Shown here piece by piece: positions 1 through 8,183 of a DNA stretch of 64,000 nt. Within the stretch, counting starts at the first letter, position 1, and every line of letters begins with the position of its first letter. Below the pieces are notes generated by a model that had not been told where the DNA came from, did not search any database, and saw only the letters and a program-made list of their open reading frames with translations. Origin of the DNA: a virus; the IMG/VR virus record IMGVR_UViG_3300020471_000004, positions 1 through 64,000 of that record, one strand, 5' to 3'. The position numbers were made by a program, and so were the translations under genes.

Positions 1-209
1 AAAAAATCAATAAATCCTAATGGCTTAGAATCTATGCTACCGTATAGATTATAGTAAACGGAATTTTCTATAAGAGACATGTAACTTAATTCAAAGGGAA
101 GGTTCTCTAGACTTTGAGGTACACTACCTTGAAAGAAGAAAGCATCGAACCAATCGTAGTCAATAGACAATTCAAATGCCGCTACTTTGTTTAAGTTAAT
201 TCCTTGCAT
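1..209 (-). CDS. Hypothetical protein, partial (3' end beyond window)
   Basis: An open frame begins with ATG at 207-209 and stays open to the left edge, giving at least 69 residues (MQGINLNKVAAFELSIDYDW and onward). It is acidic and rich in aromatic residues, with no domain I recognise. It starts only 12 bases beyond a strong terminator that closes the preceding tail fibre gene, so it needs read-through or its own signal; I see no good ribosome site (AGG about 10 bases upstream). Its position next to tail fibre genes suggests a virion or fibre-associated protein, but this is inference from context only. Confidence 0.6.
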   Translation of the reverse strand, partial: MQGINLNKVAAFELSIDYDWFDAFFFQGSVPQSLENLPFELSYMSLIENSVYYNLYGSIDSKPLGFIDF

Positions 210-220
210 AAGTAAAACCT

Positions 221-250
221 AAAAAAGGGAGGGGCGTGAGCCCTACTCCC
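221..250 (-). terminator. Intrinsic terminator after the 138-aa fibre gene
   Basis: On the minus strand GGGAG and GGGC pair with GCCC and CTCCC around a TCAC loop, with a two-base bulge that is part of the TAG stop codon of the upstream gene. Six T residues follow. This is a canonical rho-independent terminator and marks the end of the fibre unit read from about 2314. Confidence 0.85.
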
Positions 251-659
251 GAATTACCGCTAAACAAGCTTTACCTAGTATAGGCAGGCTCGTAAAGCTA
301 ACTTCAATAGTGTTTTCATCTATCTGAGTAATTTCATCAGGCGATACTACTTTGCCTGTTTCATCGAAACACTGAAGGATAAATGTAGTACTATTCATGT
401 TATGCGCAATAGTCCAAGTGCTTGAAGCACTTTCTTGAACATGTACATAGCTGTCGGTATTACCGGTAACATCGTCCAGAACCACTGCTTGAAGGCTACC
501 GCCGACATTCATCAAGATTTCGCCTTCGCCTAGTGTTATACCTGTAAGCTGACGAGGACCTGAACCTTGCCTAACGATAACACTGTTAGCAGGAACATCA
601 CTAGGTAAATACGGACGAAGAGGAAGTTCCGTCTGAATAAAATCAGTAAACGCACTCAT
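243..659 (-). CDS. Tail fibre / virion structural protein, small
   Basis: 138 residues. Residues from about 70 to the end show a pattern I know from small phage virion proteins: an H-x-Q-x-x-A-S-x-x-W-x-I-x-H-N start, a central D-E-T-G-K-V-V-x-P strand, an I-x-x-x-D-E-N-T-I-E-V-x-F strand, and a G-x-A-C-L end. This module is common in tail fibre or baseplate-appended proteins and is probably a small beta-sandwich. The start codon overlaps the end of the preceding 551-aa fibre gene by one base (TAATG), so the two are translationally coupled and probably assemble together. A terminator overlaps its stop codon. Confidence 0.6.
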   Translation of the reverse strand: MSAFTDFIQTELPLRPYLPSDVPANSVIVRQGSGPRQLTGITLGEGEILMNVGGSLQAVVLDDVTGNTDSYVHVQESASSTWTIAHNMNSTTFILQCFDETGKVVSPDEITQIDENTIEVSFTSLPILGKACLAVIRE

Positions 660-2314
660 TATTCAGTCTCCTCAAATTCAAGAACCAGTGTGCCTGATGT
701 GTTAGAACCAGCAAAGGCACTATCAGAAATCCAAACATGAGTACCATTTGGATCTAAGTTGCCTTCAGAATCTACAATAGTAAATCCTTTCTGCACATCC
801 CGCTTATCTGGGTAATAGGTAAGAACGTCCGCGCCTTTGTACGAAACAATAACGTTTGACACATCGTATACGCTAGTACCGATAGCAACGAACTGTTCTA
901 GAGCAGGAACAGTAATATCACGCTTAACAATACCTGCAACCAGATACTGGTCACCGCTTGTGATAGTAGAGCCGTCTACGTCTGCCAAGTTAGTAATAAC
1001 CAAATCAGCAAAAGTATAGGTACCACGAGGAACAGAATCGTCTACAGTAAGAGTAGTTCGCCAAACTGTATCTGATATGCGATTCCAGTTACCGCTTAGT
1101 GTACCACCTGTTGCTGTCAAGCTTGTAGGGGCACCAAGAAGTTTCTGGTCAGCACGTACTTCTACGTTGTATACCTCACCTGCTGCACTTGAACGAAGGC
1201 TATCAGGATTACCAGGTATAACAATTTGCGCATCAGGTACATCGTCTGCAACGCTAACACGCCAGCGAGCTGTAGATACCGCACCGTTAGAAGAACGAGT
1301 AGCAGTAATCGTTACGTTGTTGGTATCAACTTGGTAACCGATAGTTTCATCTACGCGACTAACTGTTTTGGTAGCTGCATAGTTGTTAGGATCTGTAACA
1401 CCTAAACCAGCCGCAGCAGAGTAATCAACAACGTCAGCATTGGTAACAGTCATAGAGACATTAACGCTTTCGTTGTCTTTGATTGCTTGTTGACCTGCAG
1501 GGTAGCTATAACCAATTGCACCAAAAGTAGGCTTAACTTGCGATACGTCCATAGTATCTATAGATGTGAACGGGTCACCGTCTGTACCAAGTAAGTTAGT
1601 AGCAATTGCACGGATAGGTAAGTCACCAGTACGATTAGATACAACAAACGAGCCTGTGAACGCTTTGAAGCCTGCACCTGCGGAGTCATCAGCACCTAGT
1701 GTAAGCTGTTTTTGTTGACCGCTAACACCGTAGTCAAGAAGTCTGACTTCTTCGGCATCGTTGCCTACTACACCGCTTACGGTAACAGTATCGCCCTGTT
1801 TAACCTGTGTCTGTGAACCAGGGTAATCACCAAGCGAAAGTTGAGAAATCTCAGGGCCGCCTATCAAAACGTCAAGGCTAAACGAGTACTCGTAACCTGT
1901 AGAACTTACTACAAGAATAGTCTGTTCTGTGACTTCTGGGTCCAAAGTTAAATCAACGTAACCTGTGTAAAGACGCGGGTTAGCAGGGTCTGCGGTAATG
2001 TTTTCAATTTGAGCAGCAACACCGTTAGCGGTAACTTCAACACTTGAAGCGCCCATGTTAGGCTCTGCAAGAAATTGAACACGCACATTCTCGGTATTAG
2101 TAACTGCATGTGACAAGTAGAACTGAGAAGGGATAGTATTAGGCATGTATTCTTTAAGACCTACAATACCTTCTGATACAGGAACTAGATCGGTAACAAA
2201 TATACCACCAGCAGTTCTCAAGTCCACATATTGCTTAGGTACGGCATGCAATGCATCTACTGGATCACCAGATAGCAAAGCATGACCGACAACCTTGGGA
2301 GAGTGGAGTTTCAT
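659..2314 (-). CDS. Tail fibre-like structural protein with Ig-like region
   Basis: 551 residues. The N-terminus carries the pattern D-P-V-D-A-L-H-A-V-P-K-Q-Y-V-D (residues about 17-31), a hallmark of many phage tail fibre and baseplate-attached fibre proteins. The rest is rich in Thr, Val, Ser and Asn with several predicted beta-sandwich segments of about 90 residues (for example V-K-Q-G-D-T-V-T-V-S-G-V near 170), resembling Ig-like folds. No enzymatic motif is seen. GAGGAA precedes the ATG. It is the first gene after a terminator and an AT-rich gap of about 100 bases, so it probably has its own promoter. It is likely a host-recognition or fibre component. Confidence 0.65.
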   Translation of the reverse strand: MKLHSPKVVGHALLSGDPVDALHAVPKQYVDLRTAGGIFVTDLVPVSEGIVGLKEYMPNTIPSQFYLSHAVTNTENVRVQFLAEPNMGASSVEVTANGVAAQIENITADPANPRLYTGYVDLTLDPEVTEQTILVVSSTGYEYSFSLDVLIGGPEISQLSLGDYPGSQTQVKQGDTVTVSGVVGNDAEEVRLLDYGVSGQQKQLTLGADDSAGAGFKAFTGSFVVSNRTGDLPIRAIATNLLGTDGDPFTSIDTMDVSQVKPTFGAIGYSYPAGQQAIKDNESVNVSMTVTNADVVDYSAAAGLGVTDPNNYAATKTVSRVDETIGYQVDTNNVTITATRSSNGAVSTARWRVSVADDVPDAQIVIPGNPDSLRSSAAGEVYNVEVRADQKLLGAPTSLTATGGTLSGNWNRISDTVWRTTLTVDDSVPRGTYTFADLVITNLADVDGSTITSGDQYLVAGIVKRDITVPALEQFVAIGTSVYDVSNVIVSYKGADVLTYYPDKRDVQKGFTIVDSEGNLDPNGTHVWISDSAFAGSNTSGTLVLEFEETE

Positions 2315-2363
2315 TTGACTTCCTCAATAAGGATTTATTTAACCAGTTAAATAGGTTTATTGC

Positions 2364-2380
2364 AACCTAGTATTAAATTA
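2364..2380 (-). promoter_or_regulatory. Candidate promoter element upstream of fibre gene
   Basis: The minus strand reads TAATTTAATACTAGGTT about 50 bases before the ATG of the 551-aa fibre gene. Upstream of the first tail sheath gene (17161-17177) the near-identical TAATTTAATTCTAGTTA occurs. The gap lies directly after a terminator, where a promoter is expected. There is no clear -35 box, so a phage-specific promoter class is inferred. Confidence 0.35.
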
Positions 2381-2400
2381 GTATCAAATAGAAACAAGAA

Positions 2401-2419
2401 AGGGAGCATTATGCTCCCT
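2401..2419 (-). terminator. Intrinsic terminator after the 105-aa gene
   Basis: AGGGAGCA pairs with TGCTCCCT around a three-base loop. On the minus strand it is followed by the T-rich TTTCTTGTTTC. The stem begins inside the TAG stop of the upstream hypothetical gene (stop at 2418-2420). Confidence 0.8.
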
Positions 2420-2735
2420 ATATACGGCAAGATAAGATTTTTAAACGACGGGCGCGAGATCTGTCATGCGCGCTGGATACAATAACAGCGGGATAGTTTG
2501 AAAGGATAACTTCATCTACACATGACCAATTAAAGCCATGTAGATTGGAAAAGGTCTTGAAGCACTTGAATAAAGGACAGCCTTTTTCAAATTCAAATAC
2601 AACACCTGCATGTTTTATATGAGGAAAGTGCCGCAAAGCAGCACTACGCAAGTTATTAAAGGCATCTTCAAAATAAGTTTCATTAGAAGACCTTACTCTG
2701 TAGTCGCCTGATACTACACCTATTTTTATATACAT
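2418..2735 (-). CDS. Hypothetical protein
   Basis: 105 residues, basic at the C-terminus (H-D-R-S-R-A-R-R-L-K). The N-terminal strand I-K-I-G-V-V-S-G-D-Y-R is followed by a helix, and a hydrophobic strand Y-P-A-V-I-V-S-S-A-H lies near the end. This order vaguely resembles small Rossmann-like (SLOG/DUF2493-type) folds, but I would not assign it. It overlaps the preceding 101-aa gene by one base (TAATG) and ends at a terminator, so it is the last gene of the unit read through the PTPS-like enzyme. Confidence 0.65.
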   Translation of the reverse strand: MYIKIGVVSGDYRVRSSNETYFEDAFNNLRSAALRHFPHIKHAGVVFEFEKGCPLFKCFKTFSNLHGFNWSCVDEVILSNYPAVIVSSAHDRSRARRLKILSCRI

Positions 2736-3040
2736 TAGTCTGCCTTGGTTTTAGGCTTATCGGGTAATTTTATTTTATAGTAACCTAGTTTACGCTCTAA
2801 TGCTTGGATGTAAAGTTTTAAGTCTACATCGTTGTTTTCGGACAAGGACTTTATGTCGTTCTCTTTTCCATCAAGTAGGTGAAGCACTTCAACCAACCTA
2901 CGATTTGTAGATAGTGCAATAGTGCGCAAGTCACTAGGAGTTTTTGATACAATAGTGTCTTCTTGGTCTTCTAAAGATTTTACCTCAGACCAGTACTGAC
3001 TATTTTCTGTTAAAGGAACTTCAAACCTACGTCGAGACAT
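2735..3040 (-). CDS. Hypothetical protein, charged
   Basis: 101 residues, highly charged and mostly helical. Heptad-like leucines from residue 50 on (L-V-E-V-L-H-L-L-D-G-K, I-Q-A-L-E-R-K-L) suggest a short coiled coil. It begins directly after the PTPS-like gene (stop and start adjacent) and overlaps the next gene by one base. No family is recognised. The shared operon with the PTPS-like enzyme does not by itself suggest a role. Confidence 0.65.
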   Translation of the reverse strand: MSRRRFEVPLTENSQYWSEVKSLEDQEDTIVSKTPSDLRTIALSTNRRLVEVLHLLDGKENDIKSLSENNDVDLKLYIQALERKLGYYKIKLPDKPKTKAD

Positions 3041-4000
3041 TTAACGGGTACCTACGTCTGCAATACCGCCTTTTTCAAGGCCTTCACTAACATACACTTT
3101 AGCAATACCTAGGCTTTCTAGAATATCTCGGTAACGGTCTGCTACAAATTCAGCTAGGTGCTCTACTGTAGTTTCGCAATCCAGTATGATGCAGTCTTGC
3201 TCTTTTACTTTTTGGAGCATTGCACCACGAGAGCTGGTGTACTTGATAGTAACCCAACCGTCTGCAACTTCGGTAACGTTTTCTGACCAAGCAAACACAA
3301 CACCGTCTAGCTCATTCACTATCTTTCTGACTTCATCTGAATAAAGTTCTCTAGAGCCGGGCCAGAAGCTAGTAGTTTCCCAAATAGAAGGCGATTCTTC
3401 AAAAGCGATATAGCTTATGTGACCGTGTGCTATGTTCTGGCAACCGAATGACGTTGAGTTTTTAAGACCATGTGTGTATCGGAAAACAAAACCGTTAAGT
3501 TCAGGCACACAGAACGCAGGATAACTCATGTTGTTGGTAAGCTTGACTTCTATTTCGATAGCTTGACCGTCTTGTGCAAACTTTTCTACCAAGTAATCAC
3601 CAATAGCATTTTCCCAGGCATCAATTAGATTACACATGTTTAGAGTCTGCTGTTCTTCAACTTCGAGAATTCTAAAACAGTTCGAAGGTGCAATTACAGT
3701 AGTGTGAGGAGTAGTTACTTCAACAACATCATTATGGAAGCGGTTAACTTCAATACCCATTTCAGGATGAACTGTAACCCAGCATTTGTGGTCAAAGCCC
3801 TGACCTTCGTGATCGTCAATCCAGCTTTTGATTCTTTTCTTGGCAGTACTGAAATCAATTAGTACCGCTTCTTCTGGATCTTCGGTACCTGACATTTTAA
3901 CATGTAGGTTAAAGCTGTCACCTCTTAATTTTCCCCCAGGTACGAACATTGCCAGATCGATGTTCGTAAGATTTGCGTAATACATTTGTACTTCTTTCAT
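3041..4000 (-). CDS. PTPS/QueD-like enzyme, divergent and enlarged
   Basis: 319 residues, more than twice the usual 120-140 of 6-carboxy-tetrahydropterin synthase (QueD) or 6-pyruvoyl-tetrahydropterin synthase. The N-terminal part has the family's central pattern (L-I-D-F at 48-50, F-D-H at 69-71). The C-terminal part has C187 and H192-G-H194, like the zinc-binding C...HGH of QueD, then C-E-T-T-V-E-H-L-A at 275-283 (family consensus P-T-x-E-N-L-A) and V-S-E-G near 304-307. This suggests a tandem or circularly arranged pair of T-fold units. Known family members make deazaguanine precursors (queuosine, phage DNA modification) or pterins; the substrate here is not determinable. No QueC, QueE or FolE is visible in the window. 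Confidence 0.6.
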   Translation of the reverse strand: MKEVQMYYANLTNIDLAMFVPGGKLRGDSFNLHVKMSGTEDPEEAVLIDFSTAKKRIKSWIDDHEGQGFDHKCWVTVHPEMGIEVNRFHNDVVEVTTPHTTVIAPSNCFRILEVEEQQTLNMCNLIDAWENAIGDYLVEKFAQDGQAIEIEVKLTNNMSYPAFCVPELNGFVFRYTHGLKNSTSFGCQNIAHGHISYIAFEESPSIWETTSFWPGSRELYSDEVRKIVNELDGVVFAWSENVTEVADGWVTIKYTSSRGAMLQKVKEQDCIILDCETTVEHLAEFVADRYRDILESLGIAKVYVSEGLEKGGIADVGTR

Positions 4001-4034
4001 GCTAGGTCTCTTGTACTGTGGATTTAGTTATTGT

Positions 4035-4367
4035 TTACAGTTTTTGTAACTGGTCGCGTATACTTATTAAGGTATTGAACGAGTCTTTTGCACCTAAAGG
4101 CAAGAACTTAGGGGAGTACTCGCTATGCAACAAAAGAATAGAATCAAAGGTTTCTTTGTCTTGGTACCAGTTCAAACAGAGCATATCCCATTCCTCTTCA
4201 AGTTTTACGTCTTCTAAGGGAATAAGAATAAAATGTTGATTATTGCTTGTGGTAACACGATCTGAACCAGATGCTAGCTTTCTAAACCTTTTGGGGGCTA
4301 GACCTGTATGGTGCGAGATTATTTCCCAACCAATTTTGCATACACGTTTTGTTTTTTCGTCAGTCAT
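4035..4367 (-). CDS. Hypothetical protein
   Basis: 110 residues with no recognised domain. Two tryptophans (E-E-E-W-D-M and N-W-Y-Q-D) and a mixed alpha/beta pattern suggest a small globular protein. It lies 3 bases after the spike gene and 34 bases before the PTPS-like gene, so it is probably co-transcribed with both. A small baseplate accessory or a cytoplasmic protein are equally possible. Confidence 0.6.
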   Translation of the reverse strand: MTDEKTKRVCKIGWEIISHHTGLAPKRFRKLASGSDRVTTSNNQHFILIPLEDVKLEEEWDMLCLNWYQDKETFDSILLLHSEYSPKFLPLGAKDSFNTLISIRDQLQKL

Positions 4368-4370
4368 ATA

Positions 4371-5198
4371 TCAATTCAGGTTAATTGTTCCTGCCTTAGC
4401 GTTTATAGTAGAGCCTGCTTTTAGGTCCATGCTTGAACCTGACTTATCTTCAATCTTACCACCTACAGTACGTTTGAATTTGCCTGCAATCTTTTCTTCA
4501 ACGTTACCGTCTACCTGTACTGTCATGTGACCTTTTACATAAGTGTGGTAGTTACCGGCATCGCCACCCAACAGACCTTCAAAAGGTATCTTCTTTTGCG
4601 GATGTGCTGCTAGGCTTCCTAGTACACTGTCAGGAGCGTTAGCAAGATAACCAGGTATACCACCTGTACTGTTTGTTATTTTTTGTTGTAAGTTACCTAC
4701 AACCGTTTGATTAACGTCCCCTAGAACTGTAAGGTTAACATCACCAGGGTTGTGTACGAATATCTCGTTTGTCTTGGTGTCTATTACTACAGCATAGCCG
4801 TTGTGCAAAACAACGCCTTTTCTATGAGGATAATTAGTTTCGAATTCAGGTAAAATATTTTCTACATCGATAGGGACAGAAGTATAACTAGGGTTGTTAG
4901 CATCACCTCCGTGCCTAAAGTACACTGCAACCTTGTTACCTCTGCGTGGAACACCTGCAAAACTACCAGTGCGTTGCTCTACATCACCGCCAAGTAATCC
5001 GAACGGATGGAAGTTTTCTTCTGGTATGCACCACGGTAAATCTTCATCAGGTATACTGTCTTGAAATATGTCTAGTCGAACTCTAATCCGACCTAGGTAC
5101 TCAGGATCATTATCATCGACTACTACACCTACGTAAGGAGTATTAGGGTCTAGACCTTTGCGGTGCAGTATCTTGTTTAGGTCGATAGTGCTGTGCAT
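4371..5198 (-). CDS. Baseplate central spike, gp5/VgrG-like without lysozyme
   Basis: 275 residues. Residues about 18-110 form an OB-fold typical of T4 gp5, gpV and VgrG: V-G-V-V-V-D-D-N-D-P, then G-R-I-R-V-R-L-D, and later R-R-G-N-K-V-A-V-Y-F-R-H-G-G-D. From about 140 the sequence is short repeated strands (D-V-N-L-T-V-x-G-D-V-N-Q-T-V-x-G-N and again from 225) as in the trimeric beta-helix of membrane-piercing needles. There is no lysozyme domain between them, unlike T4 gp5. It should trimerise under the hub protein (5864-7870) and puncture the outer membrane. No PAAR tip gene is apparent beside it. Confidence 0.8.
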   Translation of the reverse strand: MHSTIDLNKILHRKGLDPNTPYVGVVVDDNDPEYLGRIRVRLDIFQDSIPDEDLPWCIPEENFHPFGLLGGDVEQRTGSFAGVPRRGNKVAVYFRHGGDANNPSYTSVPIDVENILPEFETNYPHRKGVVLHNGYAVVIDTKTNEIFVHNPGDVNLTVLGDVNQTVVGNLQQKITNSTGGIPGYLANAPDSVLGSLAAHPQKKIPFEGLLGGDAGNYHTYVKGHMTVQVDGNVEEKIAGKFKRTVGGKIEDKSGSSMDLKAGSTINAKAGTINLN

Positions 5199-5200
5199 AA

Positions 5201-5500
5201 TTAAATCCTAACCTCTGTTATAAGAAATAAAACCATAGTACCTACCCAAGCCAGTGCGCAAAGTAAAGTAAACATGGTATCTTGAAAAAAGGATATTTGA
5301 ATATCCCAATGCGCAAGTATTCGCCTGTTTTTAAAATCACTTAAAGGGAAAAGAGCGAAACTTGCCCCTACCAAAACAGCACTGGTCAAAAGTGCTTCTG
5401 TACAAGAGTCTAGTACCCAAACAAAAATAGATACCAATACTGCAAATACTATCTTAGCGCTAATACTAAGATAAATACTCAGATACTTAGGATTAAACAC
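5201..5500 (-). CDS. Small membrane protein (three predicted TM segments)
   Basis: 99 residues with hydrophobic segments at about 13-31, 36-52 and 74-95. Charged residues (S-D-F-K-N-R-R) lie in the loop between the second and third. It sits between the spike gene and a terminator, beside another unrelated three-TM protein of similar size. Holin, antiholin, spanin-like or superinfection-exclusion roles are all possible; no family motif separates them. Confidence 0.6.
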   Translation of the reverse strand: MFNPKYLSIYLSISAKIVFAVLVSIFVWVLDSCTEALLTSAVLVGASFALFPLSDFKNRRILAHWDIQISFFQDTMFTLLCALAWVGTMVLFLITEVRI

Positions 5501-5527
5501 TTGTCTCTCCGAACTACTTGGAATACA

Positions 5528-5563
5528 AAAAAGGCTATACGCGTGTTTACGTATAGCCTTTTT
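5528..5563 (-). terminator. Strong intrinsic terminator (bidirectional)
   Basis: A perfect 14-base-pair stem (AAAAAGGCTATACG against its complement) with an 8-base loop, flanked by A and T runs on both sides so it can act in either direction. On the minus strand it follows the stop of the 94-aa membrane protein and separates the hub operon from the 99-aa membrane protein and spike genes. Confidence 0.9.
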
Positions 5564-5569
5564 ACAGTT

Positions 5570-5854
5570 TTACGCCATGCTACTTATGAACCAAACTACT
5601 AGAGTTACCAGCAACATTATTGCCATCAACAACCACCTAGACACAAAGGGCCTGTGATACCCTGCAACAGGTGTATTATGAGGCAAACTTTCATAAGGTA
5701 TAGCAGCAACAATACCTAAGCATACTGCAAAGCCTAATGCGCCTACAAAAGAAGATACACTAAGGCTCAGGGGTATGAATGAGTTTATTACCCAAACAAG
5801 TAAACCTCTAATAAGTATATCTGCAATAACAAGTAGAAAGTAAAGTCCGTACAT
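5570..5854 (-). CDS. Small membrane protein (three predicted TM segments)
   Basis: 94 residues. Hydrophobic segments lie at about 3-27, 29-52 and 72-92, with a short polar loop (P-H-N-T-P-V-A-G-Y-H-R) before the last one. It starts 9 bases after the hub gene and ends at a strong terminator. It is similar in size and topology to the protein at 5201-5500, but I see no clear sequence identity. It may be a lysis or membrane-modifying protein; context is baseplate genes only. Confidence 0.6.
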   Translation of the reverse strand: MYGLYFLLVIADILIRGLLVWVINSFIPLSLSVSSFVGALGFAVCLGIVAAIPYESLPHNTPVAGYHRPFVSRWLLMAIMLLVTLVVWFISSMA

Positions 5855-5863
5855 AGTTTCTCC

Positions 5864-7870
5864 TTACACGTTGGTTGTTGCTGTCGTTCCGTTAGGTCCG
5901 TTCAGCGTTGCACCTGCTGATGCGCCTTCTCCGTTAGCACACAGCATGTCATTGATCATAGACTCAAGCCTTCTTAATCTTCGAGCCAGATCGTTTTGGG
6001 GTAAAAACAATTTTGCAAGAGCTAGTCTGTCCATACAGTTAGTAGGTATATCGAGACCTTGACGTTTTTCATTAATGCGCTCTTGTATTTGTTGACACGT
6101 AGAGTTTACTTTGGCGTTGTTCAAATAGCTTTGAGGTATGTCTCCGTTGGCAACCAAAGCGTTTAGATCGTCTTCGAACTCTCCTGAAAGTTTGTCTATC
6201 TGGCTAACTCTTCCTGCTAGCATTCCTAGTACAGCACCTATGTTAGGACCGACTAGGCTTAATGCTGCAAGTTCGCTAGGGATTAGTTCACCACACAGTT
6301 CATCTAGTTTTTGTATAGCAGATTGAAATTCCCTACCTACTGCCTCTAAGTAGTCTTTGCCTTCGCCATACTTTTTGACTATAGCACTATCTGCAAATTG
6401 TTTGCCTTCTGCTTCAAAATCATCTAAAAGTTTCTGAACCTTGGCTTGTTGAGCTTCCACAAACTTATTAAAAGTATCAAGCTTACTGGTTTCTTCTGCG
6501 TCTGCATCATGCTCACCTAGCTCTCGTGCAAGCTGCTCTTGCTCTGTCTGCTCTGTAGTCTGTGTCTTGACCTTAGGATTTGTGGCACGTTCAATTTCTT
6601 TGGTGTTTCTAGGGTCACCAGGGTCTACTGCTGTAGGCGCCTTGTTAGTCTTTTTGGGAGTAACAGAGCTGGTGTTTTCAGAACCTACAAGAGGCGTAGA
6701 ACCTGCTTCGTTTACATAACTACGGTATAAGGTATACACTTCGGTAAAGTGGCTTTCTCTGAATACAGTAGTACGGTTACCGATGATATACTTACCGCTA
6801 AATGCCTCGTTCTTGGTAGCTTGCCTGCTGTCTGTGTTAACATGCTCGTACTCTACACACGCAAGAAGGGGAAAGTGGTTGAACGAATCGCATAGACCCC
6901 TAACAGTCTCGGTAAATAAACCTAGGTGACGCATGTTCAAATACTGAGCTTTGTAGTAATTCTCATGCATGTTAGAGGCACCTAGAGGAGCAGTACCGCT
7001 ATCAAAGAATTTACCGCCTGTAAGGCTTGTGAGGTCTATAGAGTTTTTAACGTCCTCGTTTATTGGTATACCTTTTCCGAATACAACAGGTTTAGCTTCT
7101 TCGTACTTGAACAATGACCCGTCTATAGAGTGCTGAACATGAGTATGACCGTAGTTGGTAAGCTTGTTAAAGAAACCGCTACTGGTATCTATACTAGACT
7201 CTCTTAAAGACACGGCACCTTCTTTGTTACTTACGTTTGCAACATTAAACATTCCGATTTCAGGTTCTTGTTTTAGTTCCTGAAACAAATCGTTTATATA
7301 AAAAGTATCCCAGTCTAAAGCTGCTTTGACGCAAGTTTGAGGCCCTGAATATGCCTTAGATACAATATCTTTTACAAACTGTATCTGTGAACGTCCTATA
7401 TTTCGCCAAGTCATAGAGTCTTGGCAAGTCAAAGCTTGACCTTTAGAGACTTCTATACTGTACTTGCCAAATATTTCAGATAAAACAGAATCGGAAGTAC
7501 CTGTGTATGCCTCCCTCTGAACCTCTAGGATATATTCAGGTAAATCAGGAATAAGAGTAGCTGTTCTTTTGTAACCTTGAGATTGTGCTTCTGTTTTTAC
7601 TTTACCTAGTATTCGGGTTTTTATTGTACGAGGTTCTGCTTCATCATTGCCTTTACCGAATGTTATTTCAATCTTAGACCCGTCTACAAGAGCAAGGTCA
7701 CCAGTATTGAACATATCGTGCATATCGTTGACTTCAAGAATCGCTACAGGAATCTCGAAACCTATGCCGCTATGCATAGTAAGGCTTCTGAACACGTTGT
7801 TGGCAGGCGGTAGCTCTATATCATTAATTTTTATTTCAAGATACACACCACCGCTTAGACTTATAGCCAT
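5864..7870 (-). CDS. Baseplate hub protein (gp27/gpD-like)
   Basis: 668 residues. The first ~400 residues follow the pattern of hub proteins: an N-terminal strand-rich domain (V-Y-L-E-I-K-I-N-D-I-E-L-P), a segment with I-x-I-T-F-G-K-G, a long domain with W-R-N-I-G-R-S-Q-I-Q-F-V-K-D-I near 155-170, and a final strand domain (S-G-K-Y-I-I-G-N-R-T-T) close to 360. From about 400 on it is hydrophilic, then helical with coiled coils (430-640). It forms the platform to which the spike (4371-5198) should bind, with the tape measure and tube above. One base overlap with the LysM gene upstream supports a baseplate operon. Confidence 0.65.
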   Translation of the reverse strand: MAISLSGGVYLEIKINDIELPPANNVFRSLTMHSGIGFEIPVAILEVNDMHDMFNTGDLALVDGSKIEITFGKGNDEAEPRTIKTRILGKVKTEAQSQGYKRTATLIPDLPEYILEVQREAYTGTSDSVLSEIFGKYSIEVSKGQALTCQDSMTWRNIGRSQIQFVKDIVSKAYSGPQTCVKAALDWDTFYINDLFQELKQEPEIGMFNVANVSNKEGAVSLRESSIDTSSGFFNKLTNYGHTHVQHSIDGSLFKYEEAKPVVFGKGIPINEDVKNSIDLTSLTGGKFFDSGTAPLGASNMHENYYKAQYLNMRHLGLFTETVRGLCDSFNHFPLLACVEYEHVNTDSRQATKNEAFSGKYIIGNRTTVFRESHFTEVYTLYRSYVNEAGSTPLVGSENTSSVTPKKTNKAPTAVDPGDPRNTKEIERATNPKVKTQTTEQTEQEQLARELGEHDADAEETSKLDTFNKFVEAQQAKVQKLLDDFEAEGKQFADSAIVKKYGEGKDYLEAVGREFQSAIQKLDELCGELIPSELAALSLVGPNIGAVLGMLAGRVSQIDKLSGEFEDDLNALVANGDIPQSYLNNAKVNSTCQQIQERINEKRQGLDIPTNCMDRLALAKLFLPQNDLARRLRRLESMINDMLCANGEGASAGATLNGPNGTTATTNV

Positions 7871-8181
7871 TAGATAGTTACCTCTACACTAGAGTTCTTT
7901 TTAAGCTGTGCAAGAACTTGGCTACTGTCAGGAATCTCAATAACTTGCCCTGAATAAAGGCTTTGTGCATCTACAATCCCGTTATACGCAAGAATAAGAG
8001 GGTAAAGCTCTACTGTACCGTAGTAATCATAGGCAATAAGTTGAGGGTTTCCCTCTTCACCTGGTTTAACTGTGTGCTCTACTGTACGTGTAACCGAGTC
8101 CAACTGTTGGTACATTAAATTTTTAAAAGGGTCAAGTCCTAAACTATCTCCTTTGGTGAAACGCATAGGATCTATTTTCAT
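7870..8181 (-). CDS. LysM-like baseplate protein (gp53/gpX-like)
   Basis: 103 residues. Residues about 33-85 match a LysM pattern seen in small tail proteins: V-K-P-G, then Y-G-T-V-E-L-Y-P-L-I-L-A-Y-N-G-I, then L-Y-S-G-Q-V-I-E-I-P-D. In T4 gp53 and in Mu/P2-type gpX this domain sits in the baseplate and contacts neighbouring wedge or spike proteins. It overlaps the hub gene by one base. The MKID start also resembles the N-terminal peptide discussed for internal head proteins, but the following residues do not fit, so I do not include it there. Confidence 0.65.
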   Translation of the reverse strand: MKIDPMRFTKGDSLGLDPFKNLMYQQLDSVTRTVEHTVKPGEEGNPQLIAYDYYGTVELYPLILAYNGIVDAQSLYSGQVIEIPDSSQVLAQLKKNSSVEVTI

Positions 8182-8183
8182 AA

